Below are positions 1 to 7,158 of a DNA stretch of 33,166 bases, one piece after another. The DNA lies in the NCBI GenBank assembly GCA_944377745.1, contig CALWFV010000041.1, positions 1-33,166 on the forward strand. Reading direction: 5' to 3'. Position numbers and translations under genes: made by a program. A model generated the notes under the pieces. That model did not search any database. It was not told where the DNA came from and worked only from the letters and a program-made list of their open reading frames with translations. The stretch is from an uncultured Mediterraneibacter sp. Its GTDB lineage: Bacteria; Bacillota; Clostridia; Lachnospirales; Lachnospiraceae. Positions within the stretch are counted from its first letter, which is position 1. Every line of letters starts with the position of its first letter.

Positions 1-60
1 ATTCCATGACAGATATCCTGGCAATCTCATGACAGCATGACAGGGCGAGATCATGACAAC
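1..60. mobile_element. Probable end of an insertion sequence (IS21-like?)
   Basis: Four copies of CATGACA/CATGACAG stand within 60 bases, at 5, 28, 36 and 52, and the series ends near base 58 with TCATGACA. Repeated short boxes beside a terminus that reads TGTCATGA inward from the other strand resemble the multiple transposase-binding repeats at IS21-family ends. The lipoprotein reading frame that crosses this stretch changes character here: it becomes rich in Cys and His and loses its WG-repeat style. That suggests foreign DNA joined to the gene. The rest of the element lies outside the window, so the family is a guess. Confidence 0.45.
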
Positions 61-1189
61 CCAGGAGAGCATTAACAATTGGCTCAAATTTAAAGTTGCC
101 GAATTCATCAATCATAGTAACATAAGAATTCCCATCGCCTCCGTCAATATAAAGCGCACTATTTCCACCATCATAATAGAGTTCATTACTCTCCAATGCT
201 ATATCTGCGATACCATTTTCGCCTAACAGATTGCCTTCAAGATCAAAGGTTTTTATATGAACTCCATCTCCGCTATACTCATTGTATGTCAGACTTATTA
301 CTTTATCATCGGATAATGCCAGGTCGGTATCATACTCTTCTTCAAATTCTATTATTGTATTTCCTTGATTTTTGTACAGTACCCCGCCATTTACAAGAAG
401 ATTCCCATTTCTATATTCTGAAACTGATCCCTTATTCGGATAGTAAATCCCTTGATTTGCATCCACAACCATATTTGTATCCGGAAAATAAGCAACCCCA
501 CCTTGACAATAAGCATTACCCGGTGTTGGTGACAGCAAATTTCCGCCACAAACTTCTGCAAATTCTTCTGAAACTGGAATCACTTCATTTCCATACCCGT
601 CTATTACACCCATTTTTTCTGTTTTTTGCTGATAGCCTGTCGCTATTTCCTTAACAAGCATATATCCATTTCCCATCAGATTTCCATAGTATCTACCAGT
701 AATGTCACATATTATTGCTCCCTCCAAATTTAGAGCAATATCTCCATCCCAAATATATTTTCCATTCTTATCTATGCATTCATCTTCCCCCAGACCTTGT
801 GCCAAATTTCCGCCAAACTCTGTTTCTTGAGTAAATTCAACTTTCGCCGATGTTTCACTTTCTTTCGGAAAAACAAATAATCTTTTTCCACTTTGATCAA
901 TAGCAACTACTCTTTTTTCTCCATCCACTTCATTTTCTTCTACCGCAATCGCAATATTGTTACAGTAATCTGTACCTGAAACCAATTTCCAGTTCTCTTC
1001 TTGCTTCCCATTTTCGTCCATATTTTCTTTTTCATCATTTATAACATCTTTCTGCACTTCGTACTCCGTTTCTTCTCGTGTTTGAGTTTCCGTTATGCTC
1101 TCATCATTTTTATTTTTTGTTTCTTTTCCACATGCCACAACCGATATAAAAACTGTAATTAAAAGTATTAAAATCGAAACTCTTTTCAC
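1..1189 (-). CDS. WG-repeat-like lipoprotein, 3' end cut by window edge / insertion
   Basis: The frame opens with GTG at 1187-1189, preceded by an AGGTGGGG ribosome binding site 8 bases upstream, and stays open to base 1. The first 20 residues form a lipoprotein signal: Lys-Arg, a hydrophobic stretch, then a lipobox-like VVAC with Cys20 as the likely lipidated residue. An acidic, Lys/Glu-rich linker follows, then a Gly/Asn/Asp-rich beta domain with units such as KMGVIDGYGNEVIP and TMIDEFGNFKFEP, which resemble WG (KWG) repeats. It should sit outside the cell on the membrane. The last ~20 codons are unlike the rest and coincide with the insertion-sequence-like repeats at 1-60, so the true protein is probably truncated. 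It is the last gene of a unit with the two zinc-ribbon genes. Function unknown. Confidence 0.75.
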   Translation of the reverse strand, partial: MKRVSILILLITVFISVVACGKETKNKNDESITETQTREETEYEVQKDVINDEKENMDENGKQEENWKLVSGTDYCNNIAIAVEENEVDGEKRVVAIDQSGKRLFVFPKESETSAKVEFTQETEFGGNLAQGLGEDECIDKNGKYIWDGDIALNLEGAIICDITGRYYGNLMGNGYMLVKEIATGYQQKTEKMGVIDGYGNEVIPVSEEFAEVCGGNLLSPTPGNAYCQGGVAYFPDTNMVVDANQGIYYPNKGSVSEYRNGNLLVNGGVLYKNQGNTIIEFEEEYDTDLALSDDKVISLTYNEYSGDGVHIKTFDLEGNLLGENGIADIALESNELYYDGGNSALYIDGGDGNSYVTMIDEFGNFKFEPIVNALLGCHDLALSCCHEIARISVME

Positions 1190-1261
1190 CTTCGTCCCCA
1201 CCTTTTTTTGTTATGTTTTAAATCTCTTTGTTTCATATAAAATTCCACGCTACTTAAAACA

Positions 1262-1729
1262 CTACTCCCGTTTCACAAATACCGACTGGTTATCTATCCC
1301 TTCCTGCGTTAAAATAAGCCGATTTCCACTAAATTCATACTCAAATGTTTGCGCCTCTGTCCAACTATATATATCAATTTCTCCATTATACATTTCATAC
1401 TTTCCTTCCATTCCATTGCTTAAAACAGTCCCATCTTCATTAAATGACAAACTGTTTCCCGTCTCTTCACCCGATTCATCCACCTGCATCCACCTTCCTA
1501 AAATCCGTTTATTATCGGTATGGGTATACAAAAAGATCCCCACAGCGATACAGCAAGCTATCAAAACAAGTACTCCGATTATTTTCCAAGAGGCTTTTGT
1601 ATTTTTGACATTCCCCCCCGTCCCTGCTATCTCTGAAAGCGGAGTAATTCGTTTTCCGCACTTTCCGCAAAAACGTACATCTCCTACCAGCTTTTCCCCA
1701 CAGTACGGACAAAATTTCTTTTCTTCCAT
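1262..1729 (-). CDS. Zinc-ribbon membrane protein with small extracytoplasmic domain
   Basis: The 155-residue protein begins with a zinc ribbon of the CPYCGEKL...FCGKCGKR type (four Cys in two CxxC knuckles, residues ~7-26). One transmembrane segment follows (~48-68), then an ~85-residue outer domain with GRWMQVDESG, SFNEDGTV and a final RLILTQEG. That tail looks like a small beta-barrel/lipocalin-like domain, as in several Firmicute zinc-ribbon proteins. The start ATG has AAGGGAG about 9 bases upstream. The gene lies 40 bases after the neighbouring zinc-ribbon gene and 72 bases before the lipoprotein gene on the same strand, so the three are probably co-transcribed. The ribbon would be cytoplasmic. 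Role unknown. Confidence 0.8.
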   Translation of the reverse strand: MEEKKFCPYCGEKLVGDVRFCGKCGKRITPLSEIAGTGGNVKNTKASWKIIGVLVLIACCIAVGIFLYTHTDNKRILGRWMQVDESGEETGNSLSFNEDGTVLSNGMEGKYEMYNGEIDIYSWTEAQTFEYEFSGNRLILTQEGIDNQSVFVKRE

Positions 1730-1769
1730 TTTGTACTTCTCCCTTCAATCCAATAATATTCTGATTTAT

Positions 1770-2366
1770 TTATCTCACTATTTTCATTCCACACGATGTA
1801 CAAAACTCTTGTCCTTCATCCACTTTACTTCCGCAGACCGGACAAACATTCTTTTGAATTTCCACTTCTTGCTTAGTTTCCGCTATTTTTCCCGTAATCC
1901 TTGTCCCGCAGTTTGTGCAGAATATAGTCCCATCTTCTGCGTTTTTTCCGCAATTAGGGCAGATATGTACATTTAACTTTTTTTCTGTCTCTACATTTTT
2001 ATTTTTAAGCGCATCCTTAACATTAGCTCCACACATACTGCAAAACACTGAACCTGACGATATGACCGCTCCACATTCCGGACATCTTTCAGCCCCTTTT
2101 AGCTCATTGACTCTTGCATTACACTGTTCAACCTTTTCTTTACTCTTCATAATCTGTTCTCTCAGACTCTTTAATTGCTCATCAATTGTCTCCGGAAACT
2201 TTTGGTACACATATTCCCCCATTTTTTGTAACAATTCTGTCTGCTTTTCTTCCTCTTCTCTTATCAAACTCGACAAACGTACTGTCTCCGACATATCTTT
2301 TGTTTTCTTTATCGCGCTTTGCCCCAAGTGTGAAAGTGTTTTGTCCATATTATCTAAAAATGCCAT
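1770..2366 (-). CDS. Coiled-coil protein with three zinc-ribbon units
   Basis: The 198-residue protein has an N-terminal alpha-helical, charge-rich part (~1-90; EEEEKQTELLQKMGEYVYQ and a long Glu/Lys/Gln helix) that should form a coiled coil. Three zinc-ribbon units follow, each with two CxxC knuckles: CPECGAVIS...CSMCG, CPNCGKNAE...CTNCG and CPVCGSKVD...CTSCG. It has no signal peptide or membrane segment, so it is cytosolic. The start ATG has AGGAG 9 bases upstream. It is the first gene of the leftward unit driven by the promoter at 2427-2455. Such proteins are common in Clostridia without a known role; a scaffold or sensor function is inference. Confidence 0.8.
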   Translation of the reverse strand: MAFLDNMDKTLSHLGQSAIKKTKDMSETVRLSSLIREEEEKQTELLQKMGEYVYQKFPETIDEQLKSLREQIMKSKEKVEQCNARVNELKGAERCPECGAVISSGSVFCSMCGANVKDALKNKNVETEKKLNVHICPNCGKNAEDGTIFCTNCGTRITGKIAETKQEVEIQKNVCPVCGSKVDEGQEFCTSCGMKIVR

Positions 2367-2426
2367 TTTCCGCTCTCCTCATTTGTCTTCTATAAACTGT
2401 ATAATTTTTCTATTTTTACTAATATT

Positions 2427-2455
2427 ACTTTATCACTCTCTATACTTTATGTCAA
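2427..2455 (-). promoter_or_regulatory. Sigma-A type promoter for the zinc-ribbon operon
   Basis: On the - strand a perfect TTGACA (2450-2455) is followed after 17 bases by TAAAGT (2427-2432). It lies 61 bases upstream of the coiled-coil zinc-ribbon start. The -35 and spacing are ideal; the -10 is 4 of 6. Confidence 0.6.
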
Positions 2456-2470
2456 TTTTAAACATCATTT

Positions 2471-2486
2471 TGATAATGCAATATCA
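2471..2486. promoter_or_regulatory. Possible operator between the divergent zinc-ribbon and XRE genes
   Basis: TGATA (2471-2475) and TATCA (2482-2486) form an inverted repeat with a 6-base centre. It lies between the leftward promoter at 2427-2455 and the start of the XRE regulator. An autoregulatory site for that regulator is a guess from position only. Confidence 0.25.
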
Positions 2487-2525
2487 TAAAGATTAGTTTA
2501 CTATCACCTTCAGAAAGGATAAAAA

Positions 2526-2807
2526 ATGGTATCTGACAGAATTAAACAACTGCGCCTCTCCAATAATATGACGCAGACCGATCTTGCCAAAAAACTGAAT
2601 ATTACCCGCAGCAGTGTCAATGCATGGGAAATGGGGATTTCTACTCCCTCTACAACATATCTGGTTGAACTGGCTCAGCTTTTTCATGTATCGACAGATT
2701 ATCTTCTCGGCTTATCAGACGGTGTCTCTCTTGATATTTCTAATCTGAGCGAGAAAGAAGTCCAGCTCGTGTATGATCTCGTACGGTATTTTCGTGAAAA
2801 AAAATAG
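2526..2807 (+). CDS. XRE-family helix-turn-helix regulator
   Basis: The 93-residue protein carries a lambda-repressor/Cro-type HTH over residues ~4-62: IKQLRLSNNMTQTDLAKKL, then TRSSVNAWEMGISTPS as recognition region, then LVELAQLFHVSTDYLLG. The last ~25 residues (LSEKEVQLVYDLVRYFREKK) form a short helix that probably dimerises. AAAGGA lies just upstream of the ATG. It is the only rightward gene in the left 23 kb, faces the zinc-ribbon operon and is followed at once by a strong terminator. It may repress itself or the divergent operon; the target is not shown by the sequence. Confidence 0.88.
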   Translation: MVSDRIKQLRLSNNMTQTDLAKKLNITRSSVNAWEMGISTPSTTYLVELAQLFHVSTDYLLGLSDGVSLDISNLSEKEVQLVYDLVRYFREKK

Positions 2808-2864
2808 TTCTGTATGCATCTCTGTAAAAAAAGATGTATACAGAACTCATTATTTTTCTTTTTC
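2806..2864. terminator. Bidirectional intrinsic terminator
   Basis: Sixteen-base arms at 2806-2821 and 2832-2847 pair with one G-T wobble around a 10-base loop. On the + strand the hairpin is followed by TTATTTTTCTTTTTC; on the - strand it is followed by ATTTTTTTTCACG. It can therefore end the XRE transcript (the left arm begins inside its stop codon) and also the leftward ATPase transcript that stops at 2899. Confidence 0.85.
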
Positions 2865-2898
2865 AACTTTCTCAATCCGGCTGTTTTCTCCGCAGAAA

Positions 2899-4227
2899 TT
2901 ATTCAGACGTTTCCTCCGTAAGATACTTATTCAGGTTTCCAACAGAATACAGCGGATAATTCACCATCCAGTTCTGGTCCCGATAATCCGACATGGATGT
3001 TCTGACCGCATATTTTATATTATATTTCTGTACAAATAATCTCAGGCTTTTTGCCTGAAGATTCTCTTCCGCCTTTACCTCGATCGGTACGATCTTATCA
3101 TCCATCTGAACCAGAAAATCAATTTCAGCCGTTCCCCGTTCTGCGGACCAGTAAAATATATCATTCTCTTCGTTTACAATAAGCTGCTGCAGTACATACT
3201 GTTCTGTCAGCGCGCCTTTAAATTCCTCAAACAGGCTGTCTCCTTCAAGAAGTATCCTCGCGTTTAATCTGGACATCGCACCAAGAAGCCCTATATCTAA
3301 TATAAAGAGCTTAAATGCCGTGAAATCCTGATATGCACGCAAAGGAAAATCTGGTTTATTTACCCGCCCGACTTTATAGACAAGCCCTACATCCATCAGC
3401 CAGGTGATCGCCACCTCGTATTCCCGTGCCCTCGCCCCTTCTCTTACGAGTCCGTAAATAAATTTTTTATTTTCCCTCGCTAACTGAGTCGGAATGGAAT
3501 TCCAAAGCATCCGGATCTTTGTCACGATCTCAGCCGGAGCATATTTAGACAGATCATTTTCATAAGCCATCAGCAGTTTATTCTGCACACTCCGCACAGC
3601 CTTCAGATCTTTTGTTTCCAGATAGATTTCCACTGCTTCCGGCATCCCGCCCACATAATAATAGAACTTTAAATAATCTATGATTTCTGTCCTGAAGTGA
3701 CTCATCATCTGAAAATCACCAGAATCTATCAAATCTGTAAATCGCTGTTGTCCGCATGCAAGAAGAAATTCACGGAAGGTCATGGGATAAAGATTCAGGA
3801 AATCCACTTTTCCAACAGGAAAAGAAGTACCTTCATGTAACGCGATTCCCAGCATAGATCCCGCTGCAATGACATGGTACTCCGGCGTCTGTTCGTAAAA
3901 GTACTTTAACGCCTTTATTGCCCGCGGAACTTCCTGTATCTCATCAAAAATGATAAGCGTATCCTCCGGAGCGATCTGAAATCCAACCTCGATCTCCAGC
4001 GACTGAATGATACGTTTTACATCGAATGCGTCCCTGAAAACACTCTCCATCCTCTCATTTTCATCCATGCTGACATAGGCGCACTGCCTGTAATACTTTT
4101 TTCCGAATTCCTTCATCAGCCAGGTTTTTCCAACCTGCCGCGCGCCTTTTATGATCAAAGGTTTTCTGTGTAGGCTGTTTTTCCAGGACTCCAGCTTCGA
4201 GATTGCTTCCCTGTACATTTTCTGCAT
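2899..4227 (-). CDS. P-loop ATPase with DUF4143 / PD-(D/E)xK-type C-terminus
   Basis: This is a ~442-residue member of the AAA_14/DUF4143 family of gut bacterial ATPases. Walker A is GARQVGKT (~28-35), Walker B LIIFDEIQE (~91-99), and AAGSMLG looks like sensor 1. The C-terminal half ends in a restriction-nuclease-like motif: AEIDF, then IEVKAE about 13 residues later (E368, D370, E383, K385). The family is widespread but its biochemistry is poorly known. I take ATG 4225-4227, because AGGAG sits 5 bases upstream; a GTG directly before it is too close, and ATG 4216-4218 (MYREAIS) is also possible. It has its own promoter at 4245-4273 and ends at the bidirectional terminator. It follows a second ATPase-nuclease-like gene on the same strand. 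Confidence 0.85.
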   Translation of the reverse strand: MQKMYREAISKLESWKNSLHRKPLIIKGARQVGKTWLMKEFGKKYYRQCAYVSMDENERMESVFRDAFDVKRIIQSLEIEVGFQIAPEDTLIIFDEIQEVPRAIKALKYFYEQTPEYHVIAAGSMLGIALHEGTSFPVGKVDFLNLYPMTFREFLLACGQQRFTDLIDSGDFQMMSHFRTEIIDYLKFYYYVGGMPEAVEIYLETKDLKAVRSVQNKLLMAYENDLSKYAPAEIVTKIRMLWNSIPTQLARENKKFIYGLVREGARAREYEVAITWLMDVGLVYKVGRVNKPDFPLRAYQDFTAFKLFILDIGLLGAMSRLNARILLEGDSLFEEFKGALTEQYVLQQLIVNEENDIFYWSAERGTAEIDFLVQMDDKIVPIEVKAEENLQAKSLRLFVQKYNIKYAVRTSMSDYRDQNWMVNYPLYSVGNLNKYLTEETSE

Positions 4228-4244
4228 CACCTCTCCTGTTGACT

Positions 4245-4273
4245 ATTATATGGGTTTCCTGCTGGCTTTACAA
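4245..4273 (-). promoter_or_regulatory. Promoter for the DUF4143 ATPase gene
   Basis: On the - strand TTGTAA (4268-4273), 17 bases, then a perfect TATAAT (4245-4250). The expected transcript start is just upstream of the AGGAG site, giving a leader of only ~12 bases. Confidence 0.7.
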
Positions 4274-4281
4274 CACTCTAT

Positions 4282-4337
4282 CACATTTTTCAAAGGACTT
4301 TTATGTTTTTGCCCACATTTTTCAAACGACTTTTGTG
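4282..4337. repeat. Two-copy tandem repeat, 32-base period
   Basis: A 24-base unit beginning CACATTTTTCAAA occurs at 4282-4305 and again at 4314-4337. The copies differ at three positions within the unit. The second copy covers the last codons and stop of the 558-residue ATPase, so the 3' end of that gene has been duplicated. The first copy lies just upstream of the promoter for the next gene. Confidence 0.7.
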
Positions 4338-5998
4338 ATTTCCCTGTATTGAACCTCCACTTCCTTCCCCCGATGTCCAAGTCCGATGCAAAGAACCTCT
4401 CCCCGCATCTCTGCCATATAATCCTTTTCCACAATCTGATCCAGCGCCTCTTCTGCCAGTTCCCTCAGGTCTTTCTTCTCATCTTTCGTATACTTGAACT
4501 CCATGATAATATTGGCGCGCTCCTTCCGGCGTGCTTTTAATGCGATGTCGCACCTGCCTTTTCCCGCTTCGCGATTGCTTTTGACCTCATAATCGCGGCT
4601 CAGGAACGTACACATTCCCAGCATCATCATGTGATAGCTGTTTTCTTCCTTCAGGTCATGATAAGAGGGGAGCGTCTTCAAGATCCGCCGGTAGCCGTCC
4701 GTGAATGCCTCTATGTTTTTCTCCGTCAGACGCAGGAACATCTGAGACATGTTTCCCTCCCGTATTCCCAGATAGAATGAAGTCAGTTCACGGAAAGCGC
4801 GCATCACTTCCTGGTTCGGGACCCGGAGGATACATCTTCCCTCTTCCAGCACTTTCTCCGCCGTCACCATCCCGGAGCTGAGAAGCAGCCCCCACAGTGT
4901 TTCCACATCACTGATCTCATAATAGGAACTGTCCATCTTCACTTCCGTGCAGTACTCCCCTTTTTCGATCAGTTCTTCATATCCCGGGCGGAACGCCTCT
5001 CCCAGTTCTTCCATCGCGGCACGGATCAGGCTGTTCTCACCGGTATTCACCCAAAACGGTTCCAGCCGCTTTCTTTTCGCATAAGATATGACAGACCAGG
5101 GATTGTATATATGATCTTCTCCAAACCGGTATCCGTCATACATCTGCCTGACCTTTTCATCCAGTTCCAGCCCACAGGCTTCCAGCAGTTTCTTTGTTTC
5201 CTCCTCCGTAAATCCGAAACAGTCTGCATATTCCGGCGAATTGACAGTATATACTGCAAGATTATTGACCCCTGAGAAAAGATTTTCTTTCGCCACACGC
5301 TGGATCCCGGTCAGATATGCGCTTTCCAGAGAAGGATTGCCTTTCAGAAGACTCCCCAGCATAGCAGACAGGACAGGGCGTACTTTCCCGTAAAACCCCT
5401 CAACCATCGCCTGGATAAAAGGCGTATCGTATTCATCGATAAAGACCTTTACCTTCTTCCCGTAATACCATTCCAGCGCTGTACACAGCTCCGTCAGTGA
5501 CTTCGTAAGATAGAGGTTTCTGTCCGGCTTTTCCCTGTCCCACAGAGACTCATAGATCTCGCTCAACGCTCTGTTCATATTCTCCGGTACTTTTTTCTCC
5601 TCCCACAGAAATTCATACCGCATATACTCTTTTCGTACTTCTAATGCCAGAAAACTGAAAAGGAAATCTTCGCTGTCTCCTCTTGCATTTCCAAAAGACA
5701 GACTGATGACCGGATAGCGGTTCATCTCAGATACCCACTTCGTCCCCATGATCTCCGTTCCCTCAAAGATATCCGACGAATCTTTTGTGATATCAAAAAA
5801 CTCCGCCAGCATGGACATATTGAGCGTCTTCCCAAAACGTCTGGGACGGGTGAGCAGAGTCACCTTATCTTCCGCCTCCAGATATTTTGAGATCAGCCTG
5901 GTCTTGTCCACGTAATAAATCCCTTTTTCCCGCATCTCCCTGTAATTTTCTATTCCGATTCCCATCCGTACTTTTTCCCGCTGCTCTGTCAATTTCAT
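4322..5998 (-). CDS. AAA-ATPase-like protein with PD-(D/E)xK (DUF1703) C-terminus
   Basis: The 558-residue protein starts with the family signature MGIGIENYREMREKGIYYVDKT. A Walker A-like RPRRFGKT follows at residues 51-58 and a Walker B-like VFIDEYDTPF near 180. This is the AAA-ATPase_like / DUF1703 arrangement very common in Lachnospiraceae and Bacteroidetes. The C-terminus has the nuclease-fold motif GRCDIAL (D484) and IIMEFKY (E500, K502). No biochemical role is established for the family. ATG 5998 has GGGGTG 5 bases upstream and a good promoter at 6062-6090. It is separate in sequence from the neighbouring DUF4143 ATPase, though both combine a P-loop domain with a PD-(D/E)xK domain. Confidence 0.88.
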   Translation of the reverse strand: MKLTEQREKVRMGIGIENYREMREKGIYYVDKTRLISKYLEAEDKVTLLTRPRRFGKTLNMSMLAEFFDITKDSSDIFEGTEIMGTKWVSEMNRYPVISLSFGNARGDSEDFLFSFLALEVRKEYMRYEFLWEEKKVPENMNRALSEIYESLWDREKPDRNLYLTKSLTELCTALEWYYGKKVKVFIDEYDTPFIQAMVEGFYGKVRPVLSAMLGSLLKGNPSLESAYLTGIQRVAKENLFSGVNNLAVYTVNSPEYADCFGFTEEETKKLLEACGLELDEKVRQMYDGYRFGEDHIYNPWSVISYAKRKRLEPFWVNTGENSLIRAAMEELGEAFRPGYEELIEKGEYCTEVKMDSSYYEISDVETLWGLLLSSGMVTAEKVLEEGRCILRVPNQEVMRAFRELTSFYLGIREGNMSQMFLRLTEKNIEAFTDGYRRILKTLPSYHDLKEENSYHMMMLGMCTFLSRDYEVKSNREAGKGRCDIALKARRKERANIIMEFKYTKDEKKDLRELAEEALDQIVEKDYMAEMRGEVLCIGLGHRGKEVEVQYREITKVV

Positions 5999-6061
5999 AA
6001 AAACACCCCATTCAATTCTCCGTACTTTCCTGCCTCTTCATATATCGCCCTCTTATCTGAC

Positions 6062-6090
6062 AGTATAACCTGCCGTCTTCGGTTTTTCAA
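6062..6090 (-). promoter_or_regulatory. Promoter for the 558-residue ATPase gene
   Basis: On the - strand TTGAAA (6085-6090), 17 bases, TATACT (6062-6067). The leader also contains a 9-codon frame (6012-6041, MKRQESTEN) with GAGGG 6 bases upstream of its ATG; whether it is translated is unknown. Confidence 0.65.
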
Positions 6091-6123
6091 TTTTCTCTGA
6101 CTTATATTCAGAAGAATTTATGC

Positions 6124-6154
6124 AAAAAGCGCCGGATCTCCTTCGACGCTTTTT
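6124..6154 (-). terminator. Terminator at the end of the long core operon
   Basis: AAAAAGCG (6124-6131) pairs with CGCTTTTT (6147-6154). On the - strand the stem closes in TTTTT, about 40 bases beyond the stop of the YARHG gene. The T run is part of the stem, so strength is moderate. Confidence 0.55.
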
Positions 6155-6193
6155 CTATGGCAGTTTACTTTCTGCCCTTACTGTTACACGTAT

Positions 6194-7153
6194 TTATTCA
6201 TGTGCCAGGATAAATTCTACATTCTTGCTCTCGATCTCCGAAAGGGAACTGTCCTGGAATTCCTCTGAATCTGCTGTCCCTTTATACCAGGGTTTGGACT
6301 CGAAATACTCCTGCAGGTCCGAACTGCCGAAGATCCTGCCGTGTCTTGCGAAGATCTCATTTCTCGCAAGGCGGAGCTGTTCTGAAGAAAGTCCTTCCAG
6401 ATCTTCCTCTGTCAGGAGCCTCTTATTGCTCTCCGGGAGGATGTAATCCTCAGGATTTCCTTCGATCAGGTCTTCCCCGTCATCCTCCTCGTCTTTCTTA
6501 TCTTCATCATCCTCATCCCTGTCCATCAGTCGGTCGGACAGGAGACTTACTCCATTCTGGTAGTACTGTTCGGCGTTCTTCTGCACCTCCTCTTCGAACG
6601 GCGCATAATTCCTTCCCATCCCGCTTCGGTAGCAGATCAGGCCGCCGTCCTGATAGAAGTAATGAAACATCCGGCCTTCGCTGTCTCTTTCGTAAATATA
6701 GATGAGTTCCTCATTATCCCCGAAAAGATAGGTGAACGTGTTTCTATCGCTCTCCTGAACAAATCGGACCGCCTTTCCACCTTTTTCATAGTAATCCGTC
6801 CTGCCGCCATCTGAATATACCGTACAGTCTGAGCTTCTGATAAAACTGCTGGACTGGTTCCATCTCTCGGCGGTCTCGTTTACGGCCGTATCAACCTGCC
6901 TTGAATCCATCTGTTCATCCCGGGGCGCTTCGGTCTGTTCTTCCGTCTGCATACCGCTCTGAGCCTCCTCAAAGGATTTCATCAGCTCTCCGGTGTCTTC
7001 CCCGACAGACTGCTGATCCCGTTCCTGAGTCCCGGAGTATTTATCCAGGTTCACATATATGATGCACCCGGCTATGATCCCGATGACCAGAATGAGACAT
7101 ACCAGCAGAGCCAGCACAAGTCCCGCTCTCTTCTTTTTCTTCTGTTTCGCCAT
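6194..7153 (-). CDS. YARHG-domain membrane-anchored protein
   Basis: The protein has a Lys-rich N-terminus (MAKQKKKKR), one transmembrane helix (~11-34) and a long acidic outer region that includes a DEDDEDKKDEEDDGED run. It ends in a C-terminal YARHG domain: LRLARNEIFARHGRIFGSSDLQEYFESKPWY, about residues 260-290. YARHG domains occur in extracellular parts of Firmicute proteins, often beside zinc-ribbon or kinase genes; their ligand is unknown. I prefer ATG 7151-7153 to the in-frame GTG at 7160-7162, which overlaps the lgt stop and has AAGGA only 3 bases before it. It is the last gene of the core operon, translationally coupled to lgt. Confidence 0.85.
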   Translation of the reverse strand: MAKQKKKKRAGLVLALLVCLILVIGIIAGCIIYVNLDKYSGTQERDQQSVGEDTGELMKSFEEAQSGMQTEEQTEAPRDEQMDSRQVDTAVNETAERWNQSSSFIRSSDCTVYSDGGRTDYYEKGGKAVRFVQESDRNTFTYLFGDNEELIYIYERDSEGRMFHYFYQDGGLICYRSGMGRNYAPFEEEVQKNAEQYYQNGVSLLSDRLMDRDEDDEDKKDEEDDGEDLIEGNPEDYILPESNKRLLTEEDLEGLSSEQLRLARNEIFARHGRIFGSSDLQEYFESKPWYKGTADSEEFQDSSLSEIESKNVEFILAHE

Positions 7154-7158
7154 GAACG

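Noticed and set aside
1-60. CATGACA boxes as a CRISPR-like array
   Set aside because: Units are only 7-8 bases and spacing is irregular (23, 8 and 16); an insertion-sequence terminus fits better.
196-654. Rightward 152-codon frame at the left edge
   Set aside because: It lies antisense to the lipoprotein frame, has no ribosome binding site and a low-complexity Leu/Tyr/His-rich composition.
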